NCBI GenBank assembly: GCA_036435485.1
Contig: CM071597.1
Coordinates: forward strand, 148,549,647 to 148,613,646
DNA from: Saposhnikovia divaricata
Taxonomy: Eukaryota; Streptophyta; Magnoliopsida; Apiales; Apiaceae
Length of the DNA stretch: 64,000 nucleotides
Direction of reading: 5' to 3'
The notes beneath the pieces are model-generated. The model saw only the letters and a program-made list of their open reading frames with translations, searched no databases and was not told the origin of the DNA. Shown one piece after another: positions 23,925-36,480 of this stretch (positions are counted from its first letter, which is position 1; every line of letters starts with the position of its first letter). The position numbers and the translations under genes are program-made.

Positions 23925-24640
23925 AGAGGGAGGGAGACGAGATTGCGAGGTTTAAAGAGAGAGTTCTAGAGAGATTGTTAGAGAATTCCCAGAGAATTCT
24001 AGAGAAACCCAGCTGAATTAATACAATTGGGGAAGTCACTGCTAATTTAGGGATTGAAAAACATGGGCACTTTGGTAATTTAAAATGCTGAAAATCAATT
24101 ATAAAAGCTTCTAAAATCGAGATTAAATGAAAAATAAGTGAAATTTTAAATTAATAAGTTCTAAAATAAAGTTTATGAAATTACAACCATCTCCATATTT
24201 TTAAAATATTTCTAGGATAAAAAATGAATTAAATATGAATTTTACAAGTTTTGATCCTTTAAATGCAATAAAACTCTTAAAATCATTTTAAAATACTTAA
24301 GCACTCAAAATAATTCACCTAATAATTTTAAAAACTAAATAATATCATAAAGGAAATAACACAAAAGATTTCATGATTTTTATCAACTCCTATGATTTTA
24401 TAAAAATCTCAGAAGATAAATAATGCATATTTAAATAGATTTAAATCGTCAAAAATTCAAACAAAATTACACGGACCCACATTTCATATATACATCATAA
24501 GCACATAAACATGATGTCACATATATTGAATCCTAAAAAAACTTCACCTCATATAATTCACATTTAATACTAAATAATAATAATTATAAATACGAAATTT
24601 CTAAGGCCTTATATTTGGGGGCGGTTCTTTCCTCTTAACC
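23925..24640. mobile_element. Possible LTR fragment joined to the RNase H break
   Basis: Starts with a purine-rich GAGAGGGAGGGAGACGAG and AGAGAATTCC-type words that resemble the U5 leader of plant LTRs (in reverse), followed by AT-rich non-coding sequence to GGGGGCGGTTC at about 24617. Boundaries and family are uncertain. Confidence 0.3.
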
Positions 24641-27324
24641 AATGTTGCCAGTCACCTTGAATAATAGGCGTAACCTCACCAATAGGGTAATTGTTCATCC
24701 TTCTTTCATACTCTATCATCTTGTAGTTATAAGTTATGTGTTCTTTTGTGAATATGTTTCCTTTTAGTAATTATTTACATAATTATGTATCATCTATGTA
24801 TTTGAGAGTACATATTTTATATAAGTAATTTATTATGTTTTCTATGAGCAATTTATTATGTTTTCTGTTAAATTCAAACTATTAGTTAATGTTATTCTTG
24901 TAAAAGCTTCGTTTTTTAGATGTAGATAGAAGATTTTTGAATTATAACTTGTTTATATATTTTGACATGTGTTCCATTTATATGTATATCTAGTATCTAC
25001 ACAAGTGATAAAACCATGATAATTCCAGTAACATATAGCTAAAGATGGATATCACTTAAAACTAAAAATTTAAGATTGTATGAAAACATTGCCTCATTAT
25101 AATGTTATTATGCAATAATATATAAAAGATATTATATTAACAACTGAGCCTATCAATGTGATATACTTGCTCATTTAATTTTGTGTTAGAAACTTATTTT
25201 GGTGTCTGTGGAAATTTGTGTAATGTTTCAAATTGTATTATCTTTATTTTTAGTGTTTAAATAAATAGGCTAAATACTAAATTAGAGCATATTATATTTT
25301 TCTCAACAACCTGTAAACTCTTTAAACAGTGAGAAGATGCTCCAAGATGCTCCAGGTAAAAATAAGGCTATTTTCCATTCTTCTCAATATGTATAAAAGA
25401 AAAATTTACGTTATTTTTCTATATTTAATATTTTTATTTTTATGGGCCATTTATAATGATTAACGGCCAACTTTATGAGATAGATATAAATTGGAAAAAT
25501 GCATGAGCTGAGAATTTAGAAAGTTTTATTCCCCTTTTTAGTGTTTTCAATTTCCCCACCCAACATTTTTTGATGTTCAATCCTTTTGCATTGAGTAAGA
25601 ATATACCATATTGTCTACTATCGTGTGCTTTAGTAAATAATGTTCTCATGGTTTCCTAATTACCCTCCATACTCCTTTTTGTTTATTTACACAATTTTCA
25701 ATTTCCCAAGATAGCTCATACCCATAAATTACTACCTTTAAAATCATAAATCTTCGTTCTCTTAACATCTCTCCCCAATCACACAGAAAGTGCGTGCCGT
25801 GCCGTCCACCGATAGAATGCTAGCAGTAAAGTAAAATAGAAGTCATTTAGGGGATTTTGTTTAAGGTTTTATACTTGTAACAGAAATTAAACAAAAAGTA
25901 ATGTAATTGCTCTCTTGGAAAGACCTATGTTATGTTTGAATGAGTGGCCATGTTTTGGCCCTCCTTGGTACCACCCAAACAGACAAGTTTAGTTTAACAG
26001 GTGTACAACTATTTAGCATGCGGAATCAGGAGCCAATATCAAATGTAATAAATTATGCAAAAGTTGGTTGCCTTTTTTAGTTTTGTTTTTCCCGATGGAA
26101 ATATGGCACAATAGCACAAATATGATAGTGAACTTGAGATACCTTTGGTCTTATTTTATAGAACAATGAATTATTTCAAGATTTGCCTCCTTTTATTTAG
26201 AACTTTTTTGGTTCTATTACTGCACTCATTCAGGATTACCTAATAAACATGTTTTGTCTTTGTTTTATTATATGTGATAGAATTATTTGAAGATGTGGCT
26301 TTGCCTAATAACACTATTACGGAATTCGTTTGGTACCATTGCTGCACATTTATAGGTATGCTTAACTTCATAGATATTTATTTTCCCCAGTTCATTTTAC
26401 TTATGTAAGAAATCATTTATGAAAGACACTATACTTGGTGCCTAATATGTTTTTCTTTTTTTGTCGAGTGCTGGATATCTTTTAGAAGTATAATGATGCC
26501 ATTATTATACGTTGATGTAATAAATTTTTAAAAGGAATGGTAAAGTCGGAAGATGGAGGTTAACATGTTAGCTCCCATCAGGCTTTATTATCCATAAAAC
26601 TTCAATTGTTTTCTCTATTGGTAGGTACTAGGTAGTGGTCTAAGGATTGGTTTGTCTCTTATACTCTTTGGAGTCTTATGGACAACATTTACATACTTAT
26701 ACAGTTGTTCATCACAAGTACCCGGTTATTATGAAGAACTGGGAGATAAATTAATGTAGCACTCTTATTATTAATCGATTCTTAATTTTGTACTAACTTC
26801 TCCTGCTCCTCCGTACAGTTCGGCATTTACACGTGCTTGTCATATAAAGTGAGGAGGATGTAGCATATGAACTATGTAGAATAAAATTCGATTAATAGTA
26901 TATGAATTCATATGGCACTGGGCTAAATTCATATGAAATCTTTAACTCTGTAAAAACTGACAGACATTTAAGGAAAATCGCTTCAACTTTAGGATGGTTA
27001 AGTTCCCTAGATATGAGCTGTAGGTGAAAAAGTGTAGGATAGCAAACTGCACTCAAATACTATTATGAATTAAAATGATATGTTTAATAAAATATCCTAA
27101 AGTCATTCTTCTTACACTTTTCCAATGATGAATCTTGGTCCGGTCCTTGTATTGCAAATTTTTGCCTATAACTAAACAAAATTGTTGGTCTAGATATATA
27201 AATTTCAATTCTACTAGTTTTTGTTTGATAAAATGTACTTGATTTGTGTTTCAGTTAGTAATATCATGTATTCGAGGTCATGACTTATGGAACTTTTCTT
27301 TTGCAGTGTGGGGCCTTGCAAAAT
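24641..27324. other. Spacer without recognised gene
   Basis: No convincing coding region on either strand. Two similar ~65-base stretches at about 26165-26225 and 26280-26345 (both starting AATTATTT(C/G)AAGAT and ending ATT(A/G)CTGCAC) suggest an old exon-like duplication, but neither stays open. Confidence 0.35.
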
Positions 27325-27683
27325 AACAATGGTTTCTAAATCGAGTGTTGTTGTTTCTGGCTATTACACAACGTCGTCTAGAGATGAAATGGTTGTCTTT
27401 CACTCTTTTAACAAGTATTTTGAACCGCTGTGTTCCTTCCTTCTAGCAACGGGTGTAAAACCATTGTCTGATTTCAAACAGACCACTGCCCGATAGACCA
27501 CGAAAAATTTATAGGTCCGGCAATGGTGAAAATCTGTTGCATGATCTTGTTTTTCTTGTAGTGAATATATATTTACTTGCAGAATGAGAATAACTTTGGG
27601 ATGGACTGAGTAATAGAATCCATATACAAAAAATTGAGCCAATGTTCAACAAATACAACCCGCTATACAGGGGATTCTATTTA
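27325..27683. repeat. Segmental duplicate, copy 2 (partner 6559-6917)
   Basis: Same 359 bases as 6559-6917 with about eleven differences. It includes a CACTA right terminus ending at 27563 and 120 bases of former flank. CACTA-3 is inserted exactly where the similarity to copy 1 stops. Confidence 0.92.
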
Positions 27684-29891
27684 CACTACAAGGATTTTTG
27701 CTTCAGACAACAGGCAAAACGTGTTGTCTGAATATACCAAAAATTGTTGACTATTGAGAAGTCGTCTGACAACACACAGCAAACTGTTGTGTGAAAGTTG
27801 AAAGACAAGTAAAAGCCACCAGAAAAGTGTTGTCTGATACCCAGAAACAACAACACTTCTTTGGAAACCTCTTGTCAAATCTCCGATAACGCAACACTTT
27901 TTAACGAATATATTGTTGTTATTAAGCAGTAAAGACAATGGTTTTTAAAAGAAAGCCTATTGTTTAAGTGCAAAAGATACAATCTTTTACTTGATCAGGG
28001 CTGTTGTTGTATGTCACTACAGACAATGTTTTCTTAGCAAAAACCATTTGTTTTATGGTTAGATGTACAACATGTTATCTCATATGGCATGTTGTTGTAC
28101 AGTAGGAAGGATAACACTTTCTTAGTATACAACTCTTGTTTGAAATTGTTTCAAACAATGGTTTGGAGAGTATAACATGTTGTTATTTGTTAAAAGAGAC
28201 AACAGTTTTGTGGGTTTTAACCTGCAGTGTGTATTCTTCTCCCACATTACTTTGTTAAATGGTACATGTTGTTTGATTGCATTTTTTACAACTGTTAACA
28301 TTAAGTAGTTTTTATTTTCCTATTGTGTGAGTCATTTTCTCACAAGGGATTTTAATAAAAGCATTGCTTGATATATAATACAAAAAGTGTTAATCATTGG
28401 TGGACATTGGCTAAAATTATCTTAAACAATGGTTCTGGACATGTCAAGAAAACCAAACTACACTATAAAATGAAAATGCCAGAAACAAACAATAGAAACC
28501 AATTCAATCCATCCATCCATTACGACCAATATTCACCATACCATCAACCAAAACTACAGAAGAAATTTTTCACCTTATAACGTCAACACCACCAACAAAC
28601 GTACACAACCAACCAAGTACATAATTAAAGTCTATCCACATCCAAAACAACTAATACATAAGTCATATTTTTAGGTGAACACATCCACAAAAGAGACGGA
28701 CTAAAAGTTTAATTTACGCTACTACCAAGTACATGTTCAACTCAAAATACCAATTTCAATAAAAGACGACAGAGTTCAACGAGCCAGGTGCTTCAACATA
28801 TACTTTGCCAAGTCAGTCCTTATATCATTAAGCTCAGCCATGCCATAGCACAAGTTGCTTCTGCGTCGCCACTGCAAAATGGAACATGTATTGGAAGTCA
28901 TATATCTTCACCACAAAACACAAGGATATCAGAAAAAAATGCATTGTTACCTTCATAGCAAATTTCAATTCCTTATCAAGACATATCTCCTTCATATAAC
29001 GCATCACAAACACGCCACAGTCCTTGGACCCAGGTTGAAGAGGAATTCCCTGAAGAACATGTAGAATTAATTATATGTCTACACTGTCCTTGTGGAATTC
29101 AGAGATACAACAAAAAATTACTTAAGAAAAGGATAATACCGCCAGGTTCTCCCATGTAATTTTGTTTTTGGTAAACTTCTTCGCATCGTCATTATAGAGA
29201 TTGATGGCACTACGAAATATAATGTAAATCAGATTTATGACATTTAACTTAGTAAGTGGTCTCAAATGAAATTAAGTTAATATAAAATACCCACTTGTCG
29301 ACCACTTCCGTCCATTCTTCACTTGAAATTCGGCGCTTCAAAGGATCCATCTGGTAAACGATTTGAGCATCTGGATTTACAGCGGTGAGCGTCCAATGGT
29401 TCCTAATAATTCAAGAAATTAAACTATATTAAAGTGTGCATTTAAAAAACCTTAACACTAGCATATAAGTGTTGAAAAAAAAGAACTGACCCGGAGTTAA
29501 ATGGCAAGAGAAAATACTGGCCAGGCTGAGCATTCTTGAACCTGAGAGATAGGGATCGCGACCTTTTTGCTGGATTACCACAACCGAGGGCACCAATCGT
29601 ATCAGGATCAACAAACGCTATCATATCAGTCATCTTGTGTTTTTTCAAATATTCCTGCAGAAAACTATATAAAAAAAAGTCATTACACAAGCAGTACATT
29701 TTCATTTAAGAACTATTTACAAAGTCAAATAAATCTTTAAACGTCGATACTTACTTAATGTATAAGCAAATGACGGCCCCTGACATCTCACCCCCACAGC
29801 ACAAAGCATGAATATCCGACAAAAAAAGAGGTTTCTTAGCAGTTGATCCGAAAGCTTCTTCGGATATCAGAAAAGTAGATGCTCGGCCGTC
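27684..29891 (-). mobile_element. CACTA-3: left end with Ulp1-type protease gene, broken by a copia insertion
   Basis: Starts CACTACAAGGATTTTTGC at 27684, next to TTA (27681-27683), which I predict to be one half of the target duplication. The first ~430 bases are full of GTTGTCTGA / ACAACA subterminal motifs and are almost the same as the left end of CACTA-5 (46612-47060). A protease gene on the minus strand begins upstream of 29891, where a Ty1/copia LTR interrupts it. The rest of the element, including any transposase, is not in the window. The stretch 28221-28775 between subterminal repeats and gene holds no recognised gene; the plus-strand frame at 28368-28580 looks accidental. Confidence 0.85.
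28776..29891 (-). pseudogene. Ulp1-like cysteine protease domain of CACTA-3, 5'-truncated
   Basis: Spliced minus-strand gene. Block 29891-29755 contains FLISEEAFGSTAKKPLFLSD and EMSGAVICLYI. Block 29654-29491 contains AFVDPDTIGALGCGN and AQPGQYFLLPFNSG. Block ~29403-29296 begins NHWTLTAVNPDAQIVYQMDP. A later block (~29050-28950) contains PGSKDCGVFVMRYMKEI. The final block ends YMLKHLAR with TGA at 28776. The order His (HW), Asp (MDP), Cys (KDCGVFVMRY) is the catalytic triad of C48/Ulp1 peptidases, commonly encoded by plant CACTA and MULE elements. The three key residues and the splice junctions look intact; the loss is at the N-terminus, cut by the copia LTR at 29892. Confidence 0.75.
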
Positions 29892-30163
29892 TGTTGCGTT
29901 TCGAGGCATAAAACGCAGCGGATAAACGTAAATAAAACAATAAAAAATTTCGGAACCCAAACGCAGGATCCATGTATAATTACGAACTGATTATGGAGAT
30001 AATGAATCGTACCTATTACAAACGTTACTTTCACGAACTCAACGGAGATCCTAGCTTGTAATCACCACACAGCCCTTTACGTCAAGATCTGTGTCTCTAA
30101 ATCGTCCACACGAACACACCGATCGTCCAACGATCAACAGAGATGGTACTAGCCAAGAAACGC

Positions 30164-30201
<38 letters not shown>

Positions 30202-31411
30202 AGCCTCTCTAAGATGTAGAGCAGCTAGGGTTTAGGTGAAAAACGAGTTTGCCAAAGTTTACCTAAACCAACACATCTCAATGTATTTATAAAGATAGAT
30301 TTGGGCTTAAAACCCTAAAACGTTTTGGGCTACACTAAACCCAATTTGTTTTGGTTTTAATTAAATTCGAATTATATATATATTGCAATTAATCAAGTCC
30401 CACTTAATTAATTCAATAAATTCGAATTAATAACTATTTAAATCCATAATTTAAATAAAGCTCTGTTTTATATGTTCTTATTGTGTAACCCTTTAGGTTA
30501 TTATTACATTGGCAATAATTTTAATATCTAATAATAAAATTATAAACAATGAGCGGTATCTAGTAATACATCATTGCTACCCAAGTAATAATAATAATTG
30601 GTGATCCAATTTAAACCTTTTGTGACTAATGTTTCCGTGTAATATAATCACTTTAACCAAATATTATAGATTAAACTCGAGGAATGTATTTAGTCATCCT
30701 CTTCAACATTGAATCCGGGTTTTCTTGATCCATGAGTAAACTATTAAAAACAATTCATTATTTGAGCACGGCCATGCATTTTATAGTCTCACTCAATCAA
30801 GAGGCCAATAATATCTCTCCTAATTCTAGGAGGGTTAAATCCTTTATCTATCATTCATATTTCTCATACGACTCATGATATACCCGATGTCCACTTTTAT
30901 CATCACCCGGTCAAAGGTAACTTTTAATGTAGTCAAAGTATATTAATCCTCGTATAGAAATATAATGATCTCAAGTCAAAGGATCATTACACCATTATCA
31001 CTATGAGTCTTTCTTATGACTTTATTAAACATGAAGAATCTCACTGTGGGTCTGTCCAGTACCATGTACTCCTACATGTACCTATGTATTGACTTTAGTA
31101 TCTCCATACTTATAACCAATGAGATGTGGTTATCTGTCAAACAACATACTAGTCTATTTGTGTATTATTATTGTCCTATAATAATAATACTCGACCACAG
31201 ATCTTTTAAGAATATGATATATTATATAATCTCAAGTTCAAGTCATGTACTTAAACTATATAATTTGTATCATGATTCTAAGGACATTTATTATGCTAAC
31301 AAATATATCGCAGTAATTAAAGTCATAATAAATACGTTTATTGAATGATCAAATGACATAAAGGTTTATTCAAAGAAACAATGTATTGCCTCTAGGGCAC
31401 CTACACTAACA
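29892..31411 (-). repeat. 3' LTR of the Ty1/copia element (1520 bp)
   Basis: On the minus strand it begins TGTTAGTGTAGGTGCCCTAG directly after the polypurine tract and ends CGCAACA, giving the canonical TG...CA with a short TGTT/AACA inverted end. A (CT)n run lies at about 30165-30190. The plus-strand frame at 31016-31348 lies within the LTR and is not called a gene. Confidence 0.75.
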
Positions 31412-31420
31412 ATCTCCCAC
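31412..31420 (-). promoter_or_regulatory. Polypurine tract of the copia element
   Basis: GTGGGAGAT on the minus strand, immediately before the LTR start TGTTAG. It primes plus-strand DNA synthesis in LTR retrotransposons. It lies only ~6 bases after the end of the RNase H frame. Confidence 0.75.
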
Positions 31421-31425
31421 TTGCA

Positions 31426-32067
31426 CTAGAGCCAATCACCCATGTATCCAATACCCATGGAACTAGTATGACCATCGTGCTTCTGCTGCAACAAGCCTTT
31501 GGTCAGTGGGTCTGCAATGTTATCATTTGTGTGCACTTTACATATGTATATGTCACCCCTTTCATTAATCTCTTGAATATGGTGAAATCTCCTGAGTATA
31601 TGTTTGGATCGGGAGTGTGATCTAGGTTCTTTAGTCTGTGCAATGGCTCCATTATTATCGCAGTATAGATCAATGGGATCTGCGATCGATGGAACCACTC
31701 CCAAATCAGTAATGAATTTTCGAATCCAAACAGCCTCCTTAGCCGCTTCACAAGCTGCAATGTACTCAGCCTCCATTGTAGAATCAGCTACTGTTTCTTG
31801 CTTTGAACTTTTCCAGCTTACAGCACCTCCGTTTAGACAAAACACAAAACCAGACTGTGATACAATATCATCCCTGTCTGTTTGGAAACTTGCATCGGTG
31901 TAACCTTTTACAACCAGTTTCTCCTCTCCTCCATACACCAAGAATGAATCTTTAGTCCTTTTCAGGTACTTTAGAATATTCTTGACTGCCGTCCAGTGAC
32001 CTTCACCTGGATTAGACTGGTATCTGCTCGTCATGCTCAAAGCATACGAAACATCTGGCGAGTACAT
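31426..32067 (-). pseudogene. Copia RNase H domain
   Basis: Frame contains GYTDASFQTDRDD, VSWKSSKQETVADSTMEAEY, LYCDNNGAIA and a C-terminal NIADPLTKGL, the ordered signatures of copia RNase H. It overlaps, in another frame, the end of the preceding reverse transcriptase piece (32037-32228), showing a frameshift between them. The domain itself is open and complete. Confidence 0.9.
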
Positions 32068-32228
32068 ACCATTGCATACATGATAGATCCAATTGCTGAG
32101 GCATATGAAACCTTACTCATGTGATCCTTCTCATCCAATGATTTCGGAAACTGGTCTTTAGAGATCGTTATCCCTTGAGACACGGGGACATATCCCCTTT
32201 TTGCATTTTGCATACCAAAACGATGCAA
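32037..32228 (-). pseudogene. Copia reverse transcriptase C-terminal piece
   Basis: Encodes KRGYVPVSQGITISKDQFPK and SYASAIGSIMYAMVCTR, the segment that joins reverse transcriptase to RNase H in copia polyproteins. It is separated from the main RT frame (ending 32250) by a stop and from RNase H by a frameshift. Confidence 0.85.
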
Positions 32229-32249
32229 AACCTTATCAATGTATGTGCT

Positions 32250-33140
32250 TTAACGTAGACCGATCATCCTTCTAGATCTATCTCTATAGATCCTCATTCC
32301 TAGAATGTAGGTTGCCTCTCCTAAGTCTTTCATAGAGAAGTTGCTCCCTAACCAAGTCTTAACAGCCTTTAGAGAAGGTATGTCATTCCCCATTAGTAGT
32401 ATATCATCAACATATAGTACTATGAATGCCACATGGCTCCCACTAACCTTCCTGTAAACACAAGGTTCATCTTCATTTTGAACAAAGCCATACTCTTTGA
32501 CTGTTTCATCAAAATGAATATTCCATCTCCTAGATGCTTGCTTCAATCCATAAATGGATCGACGTAATTTACTTACCTTGCCAACATTCCTTGGATCGAC
32601 AAAACCTTCAGGTTGTGTCATGTACACATCCTCTTCAAGGCTTCCATTAAGGAAGGCTGTTTTGACATCCATTTGCCAGATTTCATAATCATGGAATGCT
32701 GCAATGGCAAGCAAAATCCTTATGGACTTGACCATAGCCACTGGTGAGAAAGTTTCATCATAGTCAATACCATGAATTTGTTTGAAACCTTTGGCTACCA
32801 GCCTTGCTTTATAGGTCTGAACGTTTCCATCCATGTCAGTTTTCTTCTTGAAAACCCATTTGCACCCTACTGGTTTTACCCCTTCAGGTGGATCAACCAA
32901 AGTCCATACTTGGTTTTCGTACATGGAATCCATCTCGGATTTCATGGCTTCAAGCCATCTCTTAGAGTCTGGACTGTTCATAGCATCTTGGTATGTAAGA
33001 GGCTCATCTTCATCTATGAGCATCAAATCACCACATTGAGTCAAGAGAAATTCATATCCCTCTGGCTCATGGAGAATTCTACCAGATCTACGAACAACCT
33101 GTGTTTGTTGAGCATTATTATCATCCTGCTCTTGTTCCAC
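32250..33140 (-). pseudogene. Copia reverse transcriptase domain
   Basis: 296 codons. Key motifs: WVFKKKTDMDGNVQTYKARL, then VAKGFKQIHGIDYDETFSPV, WQMDVKTAFLNGSLEE, and the catalytic YVDDILLMG. These match the RVT_2 family that copies retrotransposon RNA into DNA. The end runs into a stop after MIGLR, and upstream the frame is separated from integrase (ending 33222), so the polyprotein is broken on both sides. Confidence 0.92.
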
Positions 33141-33221
33141 TTCAGGTTCAATGTTGTTTTGTGATTCTCGATCTTCATCGAGATCTATAGTTCTCCCACT
33201 GTTTCTTTTGGAAACAAAATC

Positions 33222-34886
33222 TCATTCCATGAAGACAGCATCTCGAGCAATAAACACTTTTTGCTCAGAAGGACTATAAAAATAATACGCCTTTGTTTCT
33301 TTAGGGTATCCCACAAAATTGCACTCTTCGGATTTAGGTCTAAGCTTGTCAGATACTTGACGTTTCACAAACACCTTGCATCCCCAAACTTTCATAAAGC
33401 TCATTCCTGACCGTTTCGCCTCCCATATCTCATATGGAGTCTTTTGAACCTTCTTAGTAGGAACACGGTTAAGTGTGAAAGCCGCTGTTTCTAGAGCATA
33501 ACCCCAAAAACTTATTGGAAGATCTGAATGACTCATCATCGATCGCACCATGTCCAATAAGATGCGATTTCTCCTCTCTGAAACTCCATTCCATTGAGGT
33601 GTACCTGGCGGAGTGAGTTGTGATACAATACCACACTCCTTTAAATACTCTTTATATTCAGTGCTTAAGTATTCACCCCCACGATCGGATCGTAAGATCT
33701 TAATACTTGCACTACCGCCAATTTGTTTCTCTACTTCAGCCTTGTATTCTTTGAACTTTTCAAAAGAATCGGATTTGTTCTTCATAAGATATACATATCC
33801 ATATCTACTGAAATCATCAGTAAATGTTATGAAGTAGTAATATCCTCCTCTAGCCATCACACGCATTGGGCCACATACATCACTATGTATTAGCTCAAGA
33901 CGTTGAGTGGCCCTTTGACCTTTACCAGTGAAAGGGGCTTTAGTCATCTTACCAAGCAAACAAGATTCGTATTCTTGGTATGATTCAAAATCAAACTTAT
34001 CCAAATATCCATCCTTATGTAATTTGGATATGCGTTTCTCATTTATATGGCCTAGACGACAATGCCAGAGGTATGTTTGATTTGAGTCATTAACTTTAAG
34101 TCGTTTGTTTTCTATATTACAGACAGGATTATCTAAATCAAGAACATATAAACCATTAAACAAACGCGCAACACCATAGGTTAAATCATTCAAAGCAAAA
34201 GAGCAACTGTTGTTCTTTATTGTAAACGAAAAACCTTTCTTGTCCAAACAAGAAACAGAAATAATATTTTTGCGAATCGCAGGCACGTAAAAACAGTCTT
34301 CAAGTTCTAAAACAGGCCCAGAGGGCAAAGATAAATAATAAGTTCCTACAGCTAAAGCAGCAACTCTTGCTCCATTGCCTACTCGTAGGTCCACTTCTCC
34401 CTTAGCCAAAGTCCTACTTCTCTGCAGTTCTTGCACATTTATACAAATGTGAGAAGCACATCCAGTATCCAATACCCAAGATGTAGAAGTAGACAGATTG
34501 ACTTCTATAACATAAATACCTGATCCAGAAATCTGAACAGCCTTCATTTTCTTCAGATCCTCCAAGTAAACAGGACAGTTTCTCTTCCAGTGACCAGTTT
34601 TCTTACTGTAGTGACATTCACCCTTAGCAACCCCACCTTTAGGCTTTAAAGCCTGTTTGGGACCTGACTTTGGCTTGGGTGTAGAATCAGATCCAGTCTT
34701 CTTCTTACCCTTCCACTTGCCTTTCCCCTTGGCCTTACCTTTATTGCCCACCATCAGTATGGGAGCAGATTCAGCTGTCTTCATGTTGGTCTCATATGTT
34801 CTCAACATATGCAACAATTCAGTAGGTGTTTTGTCAAATTCATTCATATTGTAGTTCACAACAAACTGAGTGAATTTGTTATTCAA
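33222..34886 (-). pseudogene. Copia gag C-terminus, protease and integrase
   Basis: 554 codons. A Lys/Gly-rich nucleocapsid tail precedes a zinc knuckle at ~91-105 (CHYSKKTGHWKRNC), where the second position is Ser rather than the usual Cys. The aspartic protease motif WVLDTGCASHIC lies at ~137. The integrase zinc region has WHCRLGHINEKR, but the usual C-x-x-C reads Y-E-S-C. The catalytic core has LIHSDVCGPM, FTDDFSRYG and NGVSERRNRIL, so the D, D, E residues are kept. The two lost metal-binding cysteines would disable RNA packaging and the integrase finger (inference from family knowledge). Confidence 0.92.
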
Positions 34887-35053
34887 GAATTCATGATTAG
34901 GTCAATACCAGTTTTCGCAGCAATCGGGAAACCCAAAGTAGCAAGGTACTCAATGTAACCAATCATCTTCAGAACATGTGGGCCAACTGGTTCACTTGCC
35001 CCTTGTTTGCAATTAAAGAGTGACTTACTCGTGTTGAACCTTTCTTGACGAGT

Positions 35054-35383
35054 TTAGCTTGCAAACATGTTTTGCAAGTGCTCATTGATAGTATATGCAT
35101 CCATATGCACATGTTGTCTTTGAAGCTCAGCACTCATAGTTGCCAACATAAGACATGCAACATCATTTGCATCATTCTCATCCCTTGCGTGGGCCGCTAT
35201 TTCCTCAGCAGTAGCGCCCTCGGGAAGGGGACCTGGCGGAGGGATATCAATGCAATAAAGCTTACGCTCCTGCCTGAGGACAATCCTCAAATTCCTCTGC
35301 CAGTCTAGGAAGTTGTTTCCTCCTGTCAGCTTGTCCTTCTCAAGGACTGATCGTACGGATAGTGTGTTTGTGTTGTTTGCCAT
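35054..35383 (-). pseudogene. Copia gag N-terminus
   Basis: Begins MANNTNTLSVRSVLEKDKLT followed by GGNNFLDWQRNLRIVL, the typical start of copia gag (UBN2 family) with the conserved W. It ends early after NMFAS; the following gag sequence (35053-34887) is in other frames before the next open stretch. Gag forms the virus-like particle. Confidence 0.88.
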
Positions 35384-35744
35384 TATTTAGTATCTACAAT
35401 GATAAAAGCACATAATAAACATTAGATTGTCTGAATTTATAAATTATTATGTTCAAATGATTATGATATATATTCATAATATATCTCCCACTACTTTTTA
35501 TCAAATCAATAGCCCTTACTATTAATTCGGAAAGTATATCCCATAAATCTTTCTAGTGAGCCAAGATCCATATTTCGTCATGTCCTAAGTCAACCACTGG
35601 TAGTCCTTAAAACATGATTATTTAGGTAGACAACAGTTGTCATATATAATTCTTGGATAGTCTATTGATCAACGATTGATCTTATATATCAAATAGATTT
35701 TCAACCAAACTCTATGCTTCTAAGTTCATAATAGTTGAATATAA

Positions 35745-36480
35745 CACTACTAGAAAAAAGCTCATAGACATCGGTTTCTGGCCGATGTCTATTAAAATAT
35801 CATACCGATGTCTTTGTCGGTGATGTCTATTGTATCATGTCATAGACATCGGTTTTTAACTGATGTCCAGGAGGCTATTACACATCGATTTTAAACCAAA
35901 AAAATGATGTTTATATCTAATAGTTTTGCATAAATTGCATGAACCTGACATTTCTACCATACTATTACAGGTGCTAGATGCAAATAAACATGTTGTACAC
36001 AACTCATAAATCGACATGTACATCATTATTTAGATTCAAAATGATGTCTAAGTTTGTTTTAGACATCGGCTACTTCTATCGCAACTGATGTATAAAGTGG
36101 TATTAGACATCGGTTTTGGACGATGTTAAATATATTCTTAGACATCGGTTGTCTTCGTGGTAACTGATGTGGAAAAGTATATTAGACATCGGTTTTTATA
36201 CGTATTCACTATTTAGGTTAGTATTAGACATCGGTTTTATTTGTGATAACCGTTGTGTATATTTGTTATAAACATCGTTTTTTACCGATGTGTATTGTAT
36301 TTTATCCTTTATTGTTTTCGATAAATATATGTTGTCTAATTATTATTAGAAATCGGTTTCTGGCAACATTTGTGACATGTGTGTTTCTGTTAGACATCGC
36401 TTTTATATATGTTCTACATGTAAAACTGATGTGTTTTTGCTATTGTTACAGACAGAAGAAATTAAAAACTAATCAATAGA
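35745..36480. repeat. Subterminal repeats of CACTA-4
   Basis: The motif AGACATCGGTTTT, with variants such as ACCGATGTCTA, recurs at least eight times in both orientations (for example near 35767, 35846, 36061, 36109, 36141, 36185, 36229). In En/Spm such repeats bind the TNPA protein, which brings the ends together. Confidence 0.88.

Larger units (their letters stand above)
20225..23930 (-). mobile_element. Sirevirus-like Ty1/copia remnant (3' part)
   Basis: Read on the minus strand, the order is copia RNase H (from 23924), an additional long ORF (22918 to 21031), a polypurine tract (reverse complement of 20592-20602) and LTR-like sequence (about 20596-20225). A long ORF between pol and the 3' LTR is the layout of Sireviruses. 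Everything upstream of RNase H is missing: homology stops at about 23924 inside the codons for QFLGNK and abuts a different LTR-like sequence. Inactive remnant. Confidence 0.7.
29892..35744 (-). mobile_element. Ty1/copia retrotransposon, one LTR retained
   Basis: Minus-strand element with gag, protease, integrase, reverse transcriptase and RNase H in copia order, followed by a polypurine tract and a 3' LTR (29892-31411). The 5' LTR expected to the right is absent: after the gag start (35383) there are ~360 non-coding bases, then the CACTA-4 terminus at 35745. No primer-binding site complementary to initiator tRNA-Met is visible in that stretch. It is inserted in the CACTA-3 protease gene. Several frameshifts split the polyprotein, so it cannot move by itself. 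Confidence 0.9.

Noticed and set aside
31016..31348. 110-codon plus-strand frame in the copia LTR
   Set aside because: Non-conserved, AT-rich frame lying within the LTR; no domain.
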